The translations under genes were made by a program, and so were the position numbers. The notes under the pieces were generated by a model. It searched no databases. It worked only from the letters and a program-made list of their open reading frames with translations, and was not told the DNA's origin. Below are positions 1-8,662 of a DNA stretch of 64,000 nt, in pieces. Source of the stretch: Lentzea waywayandensis. Lineage in GTDB: Bacteria > Actinomycetota > Actinomycetes > Mycobacteriales > Pseudonocardiaceae. Each line of letters opens with the position of its first letter. The first letter of the stretch is position 1. The stretch is taken from NCBI RefSeq assembly GCF_900115955.1, contig NZ_FOYL01000002.1:1-64000 (forward strand), read 5' to 3'.

Positions 1-1
1 C

Positions 2-85
2 CGCGACGACATCCACGAAGCCTTCCTCAGCCTGGCCTGCGGCATCATCTGCTGGCGCCGCCTCCGCAACCTCTCATTGAGTTAG
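2..85 (+). pseudogene. IS5-type transposase, C-terminal end only
   Basis: The first bases read in one frame to a TAG at 83-85 and contain RDDIHEAFLSLACGIICWRR, which matches the conserved C-terminal tail of IS5/IS4-group transposases. Everything upstream lies outside the window, so it may be the end of a complete gene or a remnant. A diverged copy of the same segment sits at 61349-61477 in the same orientation, so the intervening 61 kb is bracketed by related transposase ends. Confidence 0.6.
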
Positions 86-216
86 GAGTTCTTAGGCTTC
101 CGGGAGCAGGCGACACGGCCGGACCTGGCAGCTCCGGCGCACGCTCATGCCGATGAGAGAGCGCTAGCTTCCTGCGAGCAACCGCGCGGTCCGGCCAGGG
201 GCTGAGAGCCCGTTGT

Positions 217-893
217 CTATACCTTGCTCGCCACCACCATGTAGTTCTCGGCCTCAAGATCGAAGGTACTCACTTCCGTCCGAAGTCCGACCCGGTGCAG
301 CTCGACTTCGAGTTCCTCGTACCGGTAGGGCCAGCAGGACAGCAGTTCCGAGCGGACAAGAACCAACCCAGTCGCATCAACCTGGGCGATCGCAATCTCG
401 ATGTGGTGCTCCTCCTCCCACCGCGGCGCGATCTCCCAGCGGTAGACCACGACGGCATCGCGACCGTTCCGGCGGACGAGTCGGTCACTGATGTCCAGCC
501 GGGAACCTCTAGCCCTCACGAGTTCCCACGTGCGGGAGGTGAGCACCAAACGCCCGCCACGGCGCAAGAGCCGTGACATCGACTCCAGAGCAGCACCCCT
601 GCCTGTCGCGCCCGCAGCATGGTGAAGCGAGTTGCCAACGCAGAACACCATGTCGAACGTGCCGTCCTCGAAATGGTCAGGCAACTCGCCCGCACGGCCC
701 GGACGGACGCCCCGAACTCCTCAGACAACTCCACAGTCCGACGAACCATCGCTTCGCCGGCGTCAGTTGCGACAACCTGTATGGCACGACCGGCGAGGCC
801 AACCGCCAACTGTCCGGTCCCGCACGAACAATCAAGGAAGTGAGCATTCGACGGCAGGAGACTGAGGACATCATCGAACGACGCAGCGAACAA
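217..893 (-). pseudogene. SAM-dependent methyltransferase, frameshifted and N-terminally truncated
   Basis: The frame from 893 downward gives the class I methyltransferase motif I (FLDCSCGTGQLAVGLA) and post-I acidic residue (VVATDAGEAM). Near 690 the reading continues in another frame with DGTFDMVFCVGNSLHHA (motif II), RGGRLVLTSRTWE (motif III) and a proper C-terminus at 217. The first ~40 residues usual for the family (the SAM-domain lead-in) are missing, because the sequence runs straight into the end of the neighbouring nuclease-like gene near 900-930. One indel plus the truncation make this a likely dead gene. A sequencing error could explain the indel but not the missing N-terminus. Confidence 0.7.
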
Positions 894-923
894 CTCCCCA
901 CTAACTGGCCGCCAGCGGGGAGT

Positions 924-1399
924 TCAAACTGGCCACCAACAGGCATCTCCCCGTCGACGTAGGACAACCAGGTGGACGCCGTCTCCGCGACCAGGGGGAC
1001 GCTGCTGCCGGACAACGCCCGCAGCAGGTCCTCCCAGCGCACCGAGCGCCATCCCGCAGAACTGGGGACGTCGATCGGAAAGTGCTCCAAGGTGATCAGC
1101 ACATGATGGGGAACGTCCGGGAAGTGGTCGCGGTAGCGCCGCAACTGGCCGAGCCCGAGACCGGACAGCACCTTGGCCTCGGCGACACAACGCTTCTCGT
1201 TGTCCACGCTGATGACGAGGTCGACACGGCCGCCGCTGCCGGCCGGCACCTCGCGTTCGACCGAGACGTGGGCCGGCGAGTCGCCAAGGCCCAACAGGTC
1301 GGCCACCGGGTCCGGATCCAGCTCGATCAGCGTCGCGACCAAGTCGCTCCACTTGTTCTCGGCGCCCAGCGGCACCAGGTGGCGAATCGGCTTGGTCAT
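924..1399 (-). pseudogene. PD-(D/E)XK nuclease-like protein, 3' truncated
   Basis: The protein from 1399 (ATG) reads about 155 residues of coherent sequence with D60 (GGRVDLVIS) and E74-A-K76 (CVAEAKV), spaced like the D...ExK catalytic core of the PD-(D/E)XK superfamily. After about residue 155 the frame runs into the methyltransferase remnant out of frame, so the natural C-terminus is lost. It could be a solitary restriction-like nuclease or a defence-associated protein; the family assignment rests on the small motif only. The junction with the methyltransferase (around 900-930) has a short near-repeat (AACTGGCC twice, 20 bases apart). Confidence 0.45.
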
Positions 1400-1709
1400 G
1401 GTGCCGCCTCCATACGCACGGTTAACCGAAAGCCCTTCTCCGGCAAGCCGAATGCCTTGACGGCAGTCGTCTCAGGGCACGGCCCACATGACCGTAGAAC
1501 AAACATCGCGTTGGCCGAGTCAGGCGGTGGCCTGCGCTGCTGTCGAAGCACTGTCCCGGAACACCCTCGTTGGACGCGGACTGCGGACGTGGTCCTGAAA
1601 TGGGTCAGATCGACTGGCCCGACCGCGAACAACCGCGGCCGGGAACTCGCGCACAACCCGCACCAGCCGAGCGGTAGGTCAACCACGACCTGGGCCGGGA
1701 AGTTCGACG
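1400..1709. other. intergenic, no supported gene
   Basis: About 310 bases between the truncated nuclease-like gene and the LysR terminator. Reading frames here have no start with a ribosome binding site and no recognisable protein. It may be eroded mobile DNA, but I see no terminal inverted repeats. Confidence 0.4.
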
Positions 1710-1742
1710 GGCTCCACGACTCCCCCGACCCGTCGTGGAGCC
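1710..1742 (-). terminator. hairpin downstream of LysR gene
   Basis: GGCTCCACGA (1710-1719) pairs perfectly with TCGTGGAGCC (1733-1742) across a 13-base loop. It lies 21 bases after the stop of the LysR gene. There is no T-run, as is common for actinomycete terminators. Confidence 0.55.
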
Positions 1743-1762
1743 ACCCCAGCGTGAAGGCAGGT

Positions 1763-2638
1763 TCACCGATGGGCCACCGCGGCGGCGAGGGCGGCGACCC
1801 TGGCGGTGCGGGCGCCAGTACGCCAGCACAGCACCCAGCGCACGGGCGGCGATCCCGGCGCGAAAGGCACCATCGCGAGGGTGGGGCGGGCGAAGTAGTC
1901 GGCGGCGTGCGCGGCCAACGGGCACACCCCCTCCTCGGCGGCGACTCGCGCCAACAGGTCCAACAGGGTCACGGCTGGGGTGGGTGGTTCGGGGTCGCGG
2001 CGGTACGGGGCGGCCCGGCGACCTGCCCGGAACACCACCTCGCCGTCGAGATCGTCGAGTGTCACCGTTGTGCGGGTGGCCAGCCGGTGCCCGCGTGCCA
2101 CGGCCAGCACGACCGGTTCGGTGTACAGGAGCGGGCCTTCCTCGAACCCGGCTTCGTCCTGGCCCGCGTTGTCGGCTCCGTGCCGGCCGACGGGTGCGTT
2201 GGTGACGGTGACGTCCACCTCGCCGGTGCGCAGCAGGTCGAGCGGGTCGGTGAAACCGGTCTCGCGGAAGACGATCTCGACGCCGGGGTTGTTCTCCCGG
2301 AACCGGGTGAACACCGGGGCGGCGAGCTCGGCGACCGCGGGTGCTTCCAGGCCGACGGTGAGCACGCCGGTGATCCCGCGGCCGGCCGCGACGGCGGCGG
2401 CGACCCCGCGTTCGATGCGGTCGTGTCCGGCGCGGACGTCTGCGTAGAGGGCGGCGCCGACCGGGGTGAGTGCGACCCGCCGGCTGGTGCGCTCGAACAG
2501 GGCCACTCCGAACCGGCGTTCCAGCCGGGCGACCGTCTGGCTCACCCGCGCCTGCGACACCAGCAGCCGCTGCGCCGTCCGACCGAAATGCAGCTCCTCC
2601 GCGAGTGTCAGGAAGATCTCAATCTCACGCCGTTCCAT
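1763..2638 (-). CDS. LysR-family transcriptional regulator
   Basis: A 291-residue protein of normal LysR length. Residues 1-60 form the winged HTH (REIEIFLTLAEELHFGRTAQ, then SQARVSQTVARLERRFGVALFERT), and residues ~90-290 form the periplasmic-binding-protein-like effector domain. The gene is divergent from the FAD oxidoreductase at 2709 with a 70-base gap, the usual arrangement in which a LysR protein controls its neighbour and itself; this is inference from position. The effector is unknown. Confidence 0.9.
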   Translation of the reverse strand: MERREIEIFLTLAEELHFGRTAQRLLVSQARVSQTVARLERRFGVALFERTSRRVALTPVGAALYADVRAGHDRIERGVAAAVAAGRGITGVLTVGLEAPAVAELAAPVFTRFRENNPGVEIVFRETGFTDPLDLLRTGEVDVTVTNAPVGRHGADNAGQDEAGFEEGPLLYTEPVVLAVARGHRLATRTTVTLDDLDGEVVFRAGRRAAPYRRDPEPPTPAVTLLDLLARVAAEEGVCPLAAHAADYFARPTLAMVPFAPGSPPVRWVLCWRTGARTARVAALAAAVAHR

Positions 2639-2708
2639 AACTTCCAGGTTATCAGTCGATGCCTGATTCGACGTTGTTCTCGCAGCTCAGCGCCGACAAG
2701 ATCGTGTC

Positions 2709-4046
2709 ATGACCGATTACCTCACCTTCACCGATCCCGGCTACGACACCGAGCGCCGCGGCTACAACCTCTCCGTCGAGCACAAGCCCGCGGTCGTGGT
2801 CCCGGCGACCTCCGTCGACGACGTGATCGCCGCCGTCCGCTACGCGGTGGCCCACGGTCTGGGCGTCGCAGTCCAGGCCACCGGGCACGGTCCGTCCCTC
2901 AGCGCCGACGGCCAGGTCCTGATCACCACCTCGCGGCTCGACGGCATCACCATCGACCCGCACGCCCGCACCGCCCGGATCGAGGCCGGAGTGCGCGGCG
3001 GAGCGCTCGTGCGCGCCGCCGCCGAACACGGGCTCGCGCCCCTCAACGGCTCCTCCCCCGAGGTCGGCGCGGTCTCGTACCACCTCGGCGGCGGGCTGGG
3101 GATCCTCGGCCGCAGCCTCGGCTGGGCCGTCGACCACGTCCGCGCCATCGAGATCGTCACCGCCGACGCGTCCGGCCGCGTGGAGCTGCGCCGCGTCACC
3201 GCGACCCAGCACCCGGACCTGTTCTGGGCGTTGCGCGGCGGCGGTAAAGGCACCTTCGGCGTCGTCACCGCCATCGAGATCGACCTGCACCCGATCACCC
3301 GGCTCTACGGCGGCGGCATGCACTTCGCCGCGGACACCGCCGAACGCGCCCTCGCCGCCTGGGCGCAGTGGACCCGCACCGCCCCCGAGGCGATCAGCTC
3401 TTCGGTGCTGCTCATCCGGATGCCCGACATCCCTGCCCTGCCCGACAACCTCCGCGGCCGCTATCTCCTGCACCTGCGGTTCGCCTACACCGGCTCCGCC
3501 GACGCCGGGCAGGAGCTCGTCCGCCCGTTCCGCGAGCTCGGACCCATCACCGACACGGTCACCGAGATGCCCTACACCTCTGTCGGCACCATCCACGCCG
3601 AACCCACCACCCCGGTGCCGTTCCACGCCCGCAACACCATGCTGGCATCCCTGGACCCCGCTGCCGTCACGGAACTGCTGCGTCACGCCGGGCCTGATGC
3701 CGACGCCCCTTACCTCGTCGAACTGCGCCACACCGGCGGCGCCCTGAACCGGCTCGGCACGGTCCCCAGCGCGCTCGCCCGCCGCGACGGCCAGTACGTC
3801 CTCTACGCCGGGGCCGCTGCAGAACCCGCACAACTACCGGCACTGCGCGCGGCGTTCACCCGGCTCTTCACCGCGATGAGCCCCTGGAGCACCGGCGGTG
3901 TCTGCGTGAACTTCCTGTCCGGCCCCGACGTCACCGCCGCCGAACTCGCCACCGGCTACCTCCCCGGCGACCTCGATCGGCTCACCACCATCAAACGCAC
4001 CGTCGACCCACACGACATGTTCCGCACCCACCACGGCCGAGCATGA
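2709..4046 (+). CDS. FAD-linked oxidoreductase, berberine-bridge-enzyme type
   Basis: A 445-residue flavoprotein. The N-terminal FAD-binding PCMH domain (residues ~25-200) has the QATGH motif whose H60 would carry the covalent flavin, and VSYHLGGGLGILGRSLGWAV as the second flavin-contact segment. In bicovalent BBE enzymes a cysteine lies in this second segment; here none is seen, so single covalent attachment is expected. The C-terminal BBE motif is RTVDPHDMF in place of the common Y-D-P-x-N-x-F. It probably oxidises a small molecule with O2 as acceptor; the substrate cannot be told. Divergent LysR gene next door. Confidence 0.85.
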   Translation: MTDYLTFTDPGYDTERRGYNLSVEHKPAVVVPATSVDDVIAAVRYAVAHGLGVAVQATGHGPSLSADGQVLITTSRLDGITIDPHARTARIEAGVRGGALVRAAAEHGLAPLNGSSPEVGAVSYHLGGGLGILGRSLGWAVDHVRAIEIVTADASGRVELRRVTATQHPDLFWALRGGGKGTFGVVTAIEIDLHPITRLYGGGMHFAADTAERALAAWAQWTRTAPEAISSSVLLIRMPDIPALPDNLRGRYLLHLRFAYTGSADAGQELVRPFRELGPITDTVTEMPYTSVGTIHAEPTTPVPFHARNTMLASLDPAAVTELLRHAGPDADAPYLVELRHTGGALNRLGTVPSALARRDGQYVLYAGAAAEPAQLPALRAAFTRLFTAMSPWSTGGVCVNFLSGPDVTAAELATGYLPGDLDRLTTIKRTVDPHDMFRTHHGRA

Positions 4047-4093
4047 CCACCTCACTCCACCATGGAGCTGACCCAGCGGAACCGGCTGCCCGT

Positions 4094-5485
4094 CTAGCGG
4101 CGGGCCAGCAGGCCCTCGCAGGTGCGGATCAGCACCCGGCACGCGTCGGCCGAGCGACGGGTCAGCATCGGGTTCTCGGCGTGCCGCTGCCAGCGCTGCA
4201 ACGCGGCGAACGCGGCCTGCCTCACCTGGCCAGGGGCGGAGCCATGAGGCAAACCCAAGCGCACCAGCGGATGCGCGCCGCCCTCGCCCAGCAGTCGCGA
4301 GGCCAGCTCCGCATCGGGCACCTTGACCACGCCGGACCTCAACGCGCTCAACAGCCGCAGCTCGGCGAACTCGTGCGTGCCTGCCAGGACCCGCTCGACC
4401 GCGCCGGTCAGCCGCGAGTCGCCTACCGAGCGCAGCACGCCGTCCAGCGCCAGCAACGCCGAACGCGCCTTCAGCAGGTGACGGCGTTCGCTGAACTGGG
4501 TGTGCAGCACCTTCTGCAGTTCGAGCAACCCGCTGCGCGCCACCAGTTCCGCGGCCAGCGCCGACGGCTCGGTCACGCCCTGTCTGATCAACGTCACCGC
4601 CAGCCGGATGCCGAACACCCCGAACCTCCCGAGCAGTGTCCGCCGTTCCACCGAGCCGTCCATGAAGCGGTCAGCGGACAGCAGCGAGGACTCCAGCTCT
4701 TCGCGCGGCAACGCGGCCAACGCCGACAACGCGACGAAGTCGTTCTGCCGCAACGAACGCCCCGAGAAGGCCAGCAGACCGGCGACCGCCACGACGTTCT
4801 GGCACAGGCCCTGCAACGACGGGTCCGACCGATAGCGGCCGGCGATGCCGCGCGCCGAGATCATCGCGTCCACCCGGCCGCCACCGATCTCGTCGGCCCG
4901 CGAGATCACCGCGACGGTGTTGATCGCGGTGGCCCGCGCGACGCCCTGGTCGTGGAACGACTCCAGGAAGTTCGCGTCGGCCGAGTGCAGGTGCCGCATC
5001 AGGTAGATGACCGCGTCGGCCTCGGTGGGCGTCGAGTCGTCCGGCGCGAGGAAGCGGGTGGCGCGCAAGGAGTTCGAGGCGGTCAACGACGCGATGCCGG
5101 GAGTGTCGATCAACGTGGTCGTCCGCAGCGACTGCGACGGCCAGTCGACCACGAGCCGGTCGGCGGGACCGTCCAGGGTGATCTCCAACGCGCCGTCGCG
5201 GCGCACCACCGGTAGCGACTTGCCTTGGGGGAACTGGACAATGCGCGGCGAGTGGCCGTCGCGGTACCAGGTGACGACCTTCGTGCACTCGCCCGCGTCG
5301 GTCGGCGCGATCTCCTCGCCGACCAGGGCGTTGAGCAACGTCGACTTGCCCGCCTTGACCTTGCCCGCGATGGCCACGCGCAACGGCTCGTCGAGCCGGA
5401 CCAGCTGGCGGCGCAACACGTCGCCCGCCTGCGGATACAGGTCAATGGCGGCGAGCAGCACCTGCCGCACCTCATCGGTGATCAC
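4094..5485 (-). CDS. iniC: dynamin-like GTPase, IniC type
   Basis: A 463-residue large GTPase. G1/P-loop is GKVKAGKSTLLNALVG at about residue 42, and G3 is DTPG in TLIDTPGIASL. The rest is helical with no evident membrane segment. It follows the second dynamin gene with an ATGA stop-start overlap (5482-5485). The order acidic protein - long dynamin - short dynamin matches the mycobacterial iniB-iniA-iniC operon, so the iniC name is by family and synteny. In mycobacteria these proteins act in cell-envelope stress; IniA remodels membranes. No G4 motif is obvious. Confidence 0.75.
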   Translation of the reverse strand: MITDEVRQVLLAAIDLYPQAGDVLRRQLVRLDEPLRVAIAGKVKAGKSTLLNALVGEEIAPTDAGECTKVVTWYRDGHSPRIVQFPQGKSLPVVRRDGALEITLDGPADRLVVDWPSQSLRTTTLIDTPGIASLTASNSLRATRFLAPDDSTPTEADAVIYLMRHLHSADANFLESFHDQGVARATAINTVAVISRADEIGGGRVDAMISARGIAGRYRSDPSLQGLCQNVVAVAGLLAFSGRSLRQNDFVALSALAALPREELESSLLSADRFMDGSVERRTLLGRFGVFGIRLAVTLIRQGVTEPSALAAELVARSGLLELQKVLHTQFSERRHLLKARSALLALDGVLRSVGDSRLTGAVERVLAGTHEFAELRLLSALRSGVVKVPDAELASRLLGEGGAHPLVRLGLPHGSAPGQVRQAAFAALQRWQRHAENPMLTRRSADACRVLIRTCEGLLARR

Positions 5486-7245
5486 GCCGTCACCTCCTTC
5501 ACCACACGCTCCAATGCCGCCAGCTCGGCCCTGATCTCGGCGAGCCGCGCGTCGCGGTCGCCCTGCGATGCCTTCACGGACTTCTGCGCCGCCTGGATGG
5601 ACTCCTGGAGCGAGCGCTTCAGTTGCTCGGCCAAGGTCGTGAAGTGGTCACGCAGGTCGCGTTGCAGACCGCGCAGCATGTCGCGGGAGTCCTTGCCCGC
5701 GTGGAACGACACGTCGTCCACGTACTTCCGCAACGCCACCTTGGAGTCGGTCTGGCGTTTGGTGGTGATCCGCTTGCGCTCGTCCACGATCCCCTTGCCG
5801 CCCAGCAACAACGCCGCGCCCACCGAGATCGGGTTGATCAGGGTCAGGCCGATCACCGAGCCCATCAGGCCGAACATCAGCAGACCGCCGTAGCCGCCGC
5901 GCAGTCCGGTCAGCAGGCGGCTGCCGATGCCGAACTTGTCGGACTCACGCACCGAGAGCTCGGGCACCGAGCGCAACGGATCAGCGGTGCCGACGCGCAG
6001 CGCCGGCAACATCTGCTCGCGGTCCGAGTCGAAGTGCTCCGCGACACGCTTGGCCAGCCACCGCGCTCGCTGCGTCGCCCAGACCGAGTTCGCCGACACC
6101 GCCGACGTCACCGCCTGCTGCGCCCACACCGAGAACTGGTCCCAGATCTTCTGCGGATCTCCTGCCAGCAAAGCCTCTTCCGCCTCGCGGACGATCTCCC
6201 GCATTCTGTCGCGCAGGTCGTAGTCGACGTCGGCGTTGAGGTCGGCGACGCCGTCACTCAGCGTCTGCTGCCAGCGTGCGGACCGTTCCTTCAGACCCGC
6301 CGCGCGCTGCTCCGCCTCGGTCAGCTCCCGGATCAGCTGTTGCACCGACTCCGGGTTCTCCTGCGCCGACTGCTCTGCCCGCAGGCTGTCCACGACCTGT
6401 CCGATCACCGTCAGCACGTCGTGCAACGTCGACCGCCGGGCCAGAAGATCAGCCTGGGCAAGGACCTTCTTGCGCAAGTAGCTCACCAGCGCCGGGTAGC
6501 CGGATTCGGCGTTCACGTCCTGGTCGCTGGATTGCAGGGCGTGCCACCGCAAGGTCGACGACACGGTGAACAGCTCCGCCTTGATGCCCGCGTCCACCAG
6601 GTGCTGCCGGTCGCGGTCGGCGATCGAACGCCAGTCCGGGTACAGGTCGGTCTTGGTGAGCACGCAGGCCACGTTCGGGCACACGGCCATGGCCTGCTTC
6701 AGGAACTCGAGCTCCGGCGCCGTGTACTCCTGCGAACTGTCGGAGACCAGCAGCACCGCGTCCGCGGACGGCAGCGCCGCCATCGTGGCGGCGCCGTGGA
6801 CGGAGCTGAGCCCGCCGACACCGGGGGTGTCGACGAGCACCAGTCCTTCGGCCAGCAGCGGCCGGGGAAGACCGACCTCGACGTGCAGCAGACGTTCGCG
6901 GTTGCCGGGGTTGCCCGCTTCCGAAGCGAACGCCGACAGCTCCTCGAGCGGCACCTCCGTGCGGCCCTCGGCCCGCACCACCGTCACCGTCGGCGTCTCC
7001 GCGTGCTTCACGACGGTCGGCACGGCGGTGGCGATGTCGTCGGACACCGGGCAGACCGGTGCCCCGACGAGGCCGTTGACCAGCATGCTCTTGCCTTGCT
7101 TGAACTCCCCGACGACCAGCAGGCGGACGTGGTCGTCGGCTAACCGCGTCCTGGCCTGGTGCAGTCGTCGCTCCAGGTCAGGACGGTCGTAGCGCTTGAC
7201 GGCGGCCAGCGCGAGCTCGACGGCCTGCTGCGGTGTGGCCGGCAT
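5482..7245 (-). CDS. iniA: dynamin-like GTPase with membrane hairpin, IniA type
   Basis: A 587-residue bacterial dynamin. G1 is GEFKQGKSMLVNGLVG (from about residue 47), G3 is DTPG in VLVDTPGVGGL, and G4 looks like TKTD in VACVLTKTDLYP. A long helical stalk follows, then a hydrophobic stretch near residues 430-475 (GLLMFGLMGSVIGLTLINPI), then a charged coiled-coil end, as in membrane-anchored bacterial dynamins such as IniA. It starts 4 bases after the acidic IniB-like gene and overlaps iniC by 4 bases, so all three should be co-transcribed and translationally coupled. Likely role: membrane fission or repair under envelope stress. Confidence 0.8.
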   Translation of the reverse strand: MPATPQQAVELALAAVKRYDRPDLERRLHQARTRLADDHVRLLVVGEFKQGKSMLVNGLVGAPVCPVSDDIATAVPTVVKHAETPTVTVVRAEGRTEVPLEELSAFASEAGNPGNRERLLHVEVGLPRPLLAEGLVLVDTPGVGGLSSVHGAATMAALPSADAVLLVSDSSQEYTAPELEFLKQAMAVCPNVACVLTKTDLYPDWRSIADRDRQHLVDAGIKAELFTVSSTLRWHALQSSDQDVNAESGYPALVSYLRKKVLAQADLLARRSTLHDVLTVIGQVVDSLRAEQSAQENPESVQQLIRELTEAEQRAAGLKERSARWQQTLSDGVADLNADVDYDLRDRMREIVREAEEALLAGDPQKIWDQFSVWAQQAVTSAVSANSVWATQRARWLAKRVAEHFDSDREQMLPALRVGTADPLRSVPELSVRESDKFGIGSRLLTGLRGGYGGLLMFGLMGSVIGLTLINPISVGAALLLGGKGIVDERKRITTKRQTDSKVALRKYVDDVSFHAGKDSRDMLRGLQRDLRDHFTTLAEQLKRSLQESIQAAQKSVKASQGDRDARLAEIRAELAALERVVKEVTA

Positions 7246-7249
7246 CAGG

Positions 7250-7786
7250 TCACCCGGCCAAGGCGTCGACGGGGTCGGGCTCGGGCTCGGCGACGGGCTC
7301 GTCCAGCAGGACGGGTTCCGGTTCCGGTTCGGCCGGCACCTCCAGCGCGGGCTCCTCGACCGGTTCGGGCTCCGGCTCGTCGTCCTCCGCAGGCGAGGCG
7401 GCGTCCACCTTGTCCACGTCGATGTCGTTGAAGGAGTCCTTCACCTGCACGACGTTGGTCTCCGTGTCGTTGTCCTGGATCGCGACGGAGTTGACCTCCG
7501 TGTCGTCGTCGGAGTTGAACGAGTCGTCGATCAGCACGGTGTCGCGGTCGTCGATGTTGAACGTCTGGTCGATCTGCTGGACCGGACGATCGTGCACGAC
7601 CTCGGTGTGGTGCACCTCCCGCACCGGGCGGTCGGCCATGATCAGCTTCGCGTCCCGGATGTCGGCGTCGGTCGCCCCGGAAAGCCCGTTGCGCGCCAGT
7701 TCCTTCTGCGGGTTCTCGTCGAACGCCTGCTGGGCCTTCGGGTCCTTCATCATGTTCATCAGGAAGTCGATGAGCTTTTCCAGCAT
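7250..7786 (-). CDS. IniB N-terminal-domain protein, acidic tail
   Basis: A 178-residue protein. The first ~55 residues (MLEKLIDFLMNMMKDPKAQQ...) resemble the short helical N-terminal domain of IniB, and the rest is highly acidic with repeated short D/N/V units (DDRDTVLIDDSFNSDDDTEV) and a Pro-Glu repeat tail. No signal peptide or membrane segment. It lies directly upstream of iniA, where iniB is in mycobacteria. It lacks the large Gly-rich domain of mycobacterial IniB; that function may be carried by the separate Gly-rich gene upstream. Confidence 0.65.
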   Translation of the reverse strand: MLEKLIDFLMNMMKDPKAQQAFDENPQKELARNGLSGATDADIRDAKLIMADRPVREVHHTEVVHDRPVQQIDQTFNIDDRDTVLIDDSFNSDDDTEVNSVAIQDNDTETNVVQVKDSFNDIDVDKVDAASPAEDDEPEPEPVEEPALEVPAEPEPEPVLLDEPVAEPEPDPVDALAG

Positions 7787-7806
7787 GGTGTCTCCTCACC
7801 GAGGAG

Positions 7807-7853
7807 ACCGGCCCCCGCCCACCGGAGAACTGCGCCGCGGTGCGGGGGCCGGT
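7807..7853 (-). terminator. strong hairpin between the two IniB-like genes
   Basis: ACCGGCCCCCGC (7807-7818) pairs perfectly with GCGGGGGCCGGT (7842-7853). It sits 6 bases after the stop of the Gly-rich gene and just before the next gene, so it could partly terminate transcription and set the ratio of the abundant Gly-rich protein to the dynamins. A second small stem (GTCTCCTC/GAGGAGAC) lies right beside it. Confidence 0.6.
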
Positions 7854-7858
7854 CCGAG

Positions 7859-8428
7859 TCAGACGGGCAGGTCGAGGTTCTCGATGACGTTGTCGATCTG
7901 GGTGTCGACGTCCAGGTCGAAGTCCTGGTCCTGCTCGGAGACGGCGACCTGGTCCGCGTCCTGCTCGGAGAACTGGTCCGAGTCGAGGTCGGCGTCCTGG
8001 TCCGCGTCCACGTCCACGTCGGAACGCGCGTCGCCACCGTTGCCACCGCCGGCGTCGGCGTTGCCACCGTTGCCCGCGCTGCCACCGGCGCCACCGACCC
8101 CGAGGCCGCTGCCGCCCGACGTGGTGCCGAAGTTGACGTTCACCAGCCCGTCCTGGTCGATGTCGCCACCGGCGCCACCGATGCCCAGGCCGTTGCCGCC
8201 GTCCGCGCTGCCACCGTCACCCGCCACAGCCAGGCCACCGTTGCCGCCGTCGCCACCCGTGGTCTGCGTGGCGGTGGTGGTGTCCTGGTTCTGCGCCGAC
8301 TCCTGCGAGGAAGTCTGCGGCGCGACCTGAGCCGACTGGACCTGCTGCTCGCTGGCCTGGGTGCCGTCGGCGTCCAGGTCGGCGGTCAGGTCGGCGAGGA
8401 AAGCGTTGAGGTCGATGGGGTTGCTCAT
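7859..8428 (-). CDS. Gly/Asn-rich, Asp-rich repeat protein (IniB-like)
   Basis: A 189-residue low-complexity protein: a short helical head (PIDLNAFLADLTADLDADG), a Gln/Ser/Thr linker, a central Gly-rich region of GG-D/N-GG repeats (residues ~60-135), and an Asp/Gln-rich tail (DVDADQDADLDSDQFSEQDA). No signal peptide. Composition and position at the head of the dynamin operon recall the Gly-rich part of IniB. Start ATG at 8426-8428 with GAGGAGCC just upstream. Function unknown; probably structural or a condensate-forming partner of the dynamins (inference). Confidence 0.65.
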   Translation of the reverse strand: MSNPIDLNAFLADLTADLDADGTQASEQQVQSAQVAPQTSSQESAQNQDTTTATQTTGGDGGNGGLAVAGDGGSADGGNGLGIGGAGGDIDQDGLVNVNFGTTSGGSGLGVGGAGGSAGNGGNADAGGGNGGDARSDVDVDADQDADLDSDQFSEQDADQVAVSEQDQDFDLDVDTQIDNVIENLDLPV

Positions 8429-8571
8429 GTCGGGCTCCTCTGTGTCTGGTCTGCCGGACGCTTTTTCGACCGGCTGCCAACAAAGTTAGGGAGCGCGGAG
8501 CCCCTTGCCATCTGGGCGGCTCCCGGTGAGTCACCGGCCGCGCACGCAGGGATCCCGTCAGTGATAGGGGA

Positions 8572-8599
8572 TTCACCCCTGTATTTCGAAAAGGGTGAA
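8572..8599. promoter_or_regulatory. inverted repeat in the divergent ini/Hsp70 promoter
   Basis: TTCACCC (8572-8578) and GGGTGAA (8593-8599) form perfect 7-base arms with a 14-base spacer, in the 234-base region between the divergent genes at 8428 and 8663. The LuxR-type regulator at 10521 is a natural candidate to bind it. Beside it, AGGGG and CCCCT (8576-8580) give a second partial symmetry. Confidence 0.35.
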
Positions 8600-8662
8600 C
8601 CGCTCCATATGAGACGCACGTGTACTGACGTCCGCCTAGTCCGCCGCTACAGGGGGTGTCCG

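Noticed and set aside
1082..3247. 721-codon open frame on the plus strand
   Set aside because: It runs antisense to the LysR gene and in another frame of the FAD gene; the protein is low-complexity Arg/Gly-rich with no family. It is a high-GC shadow.
7196..8662. 489-codon N-terminal extension of the Hsp70-like protein
   Set aside because: The extension is antisense to the two IniB-like genes; the ribosome binding site and the conserved GLDLGST start place the true start at 8663.
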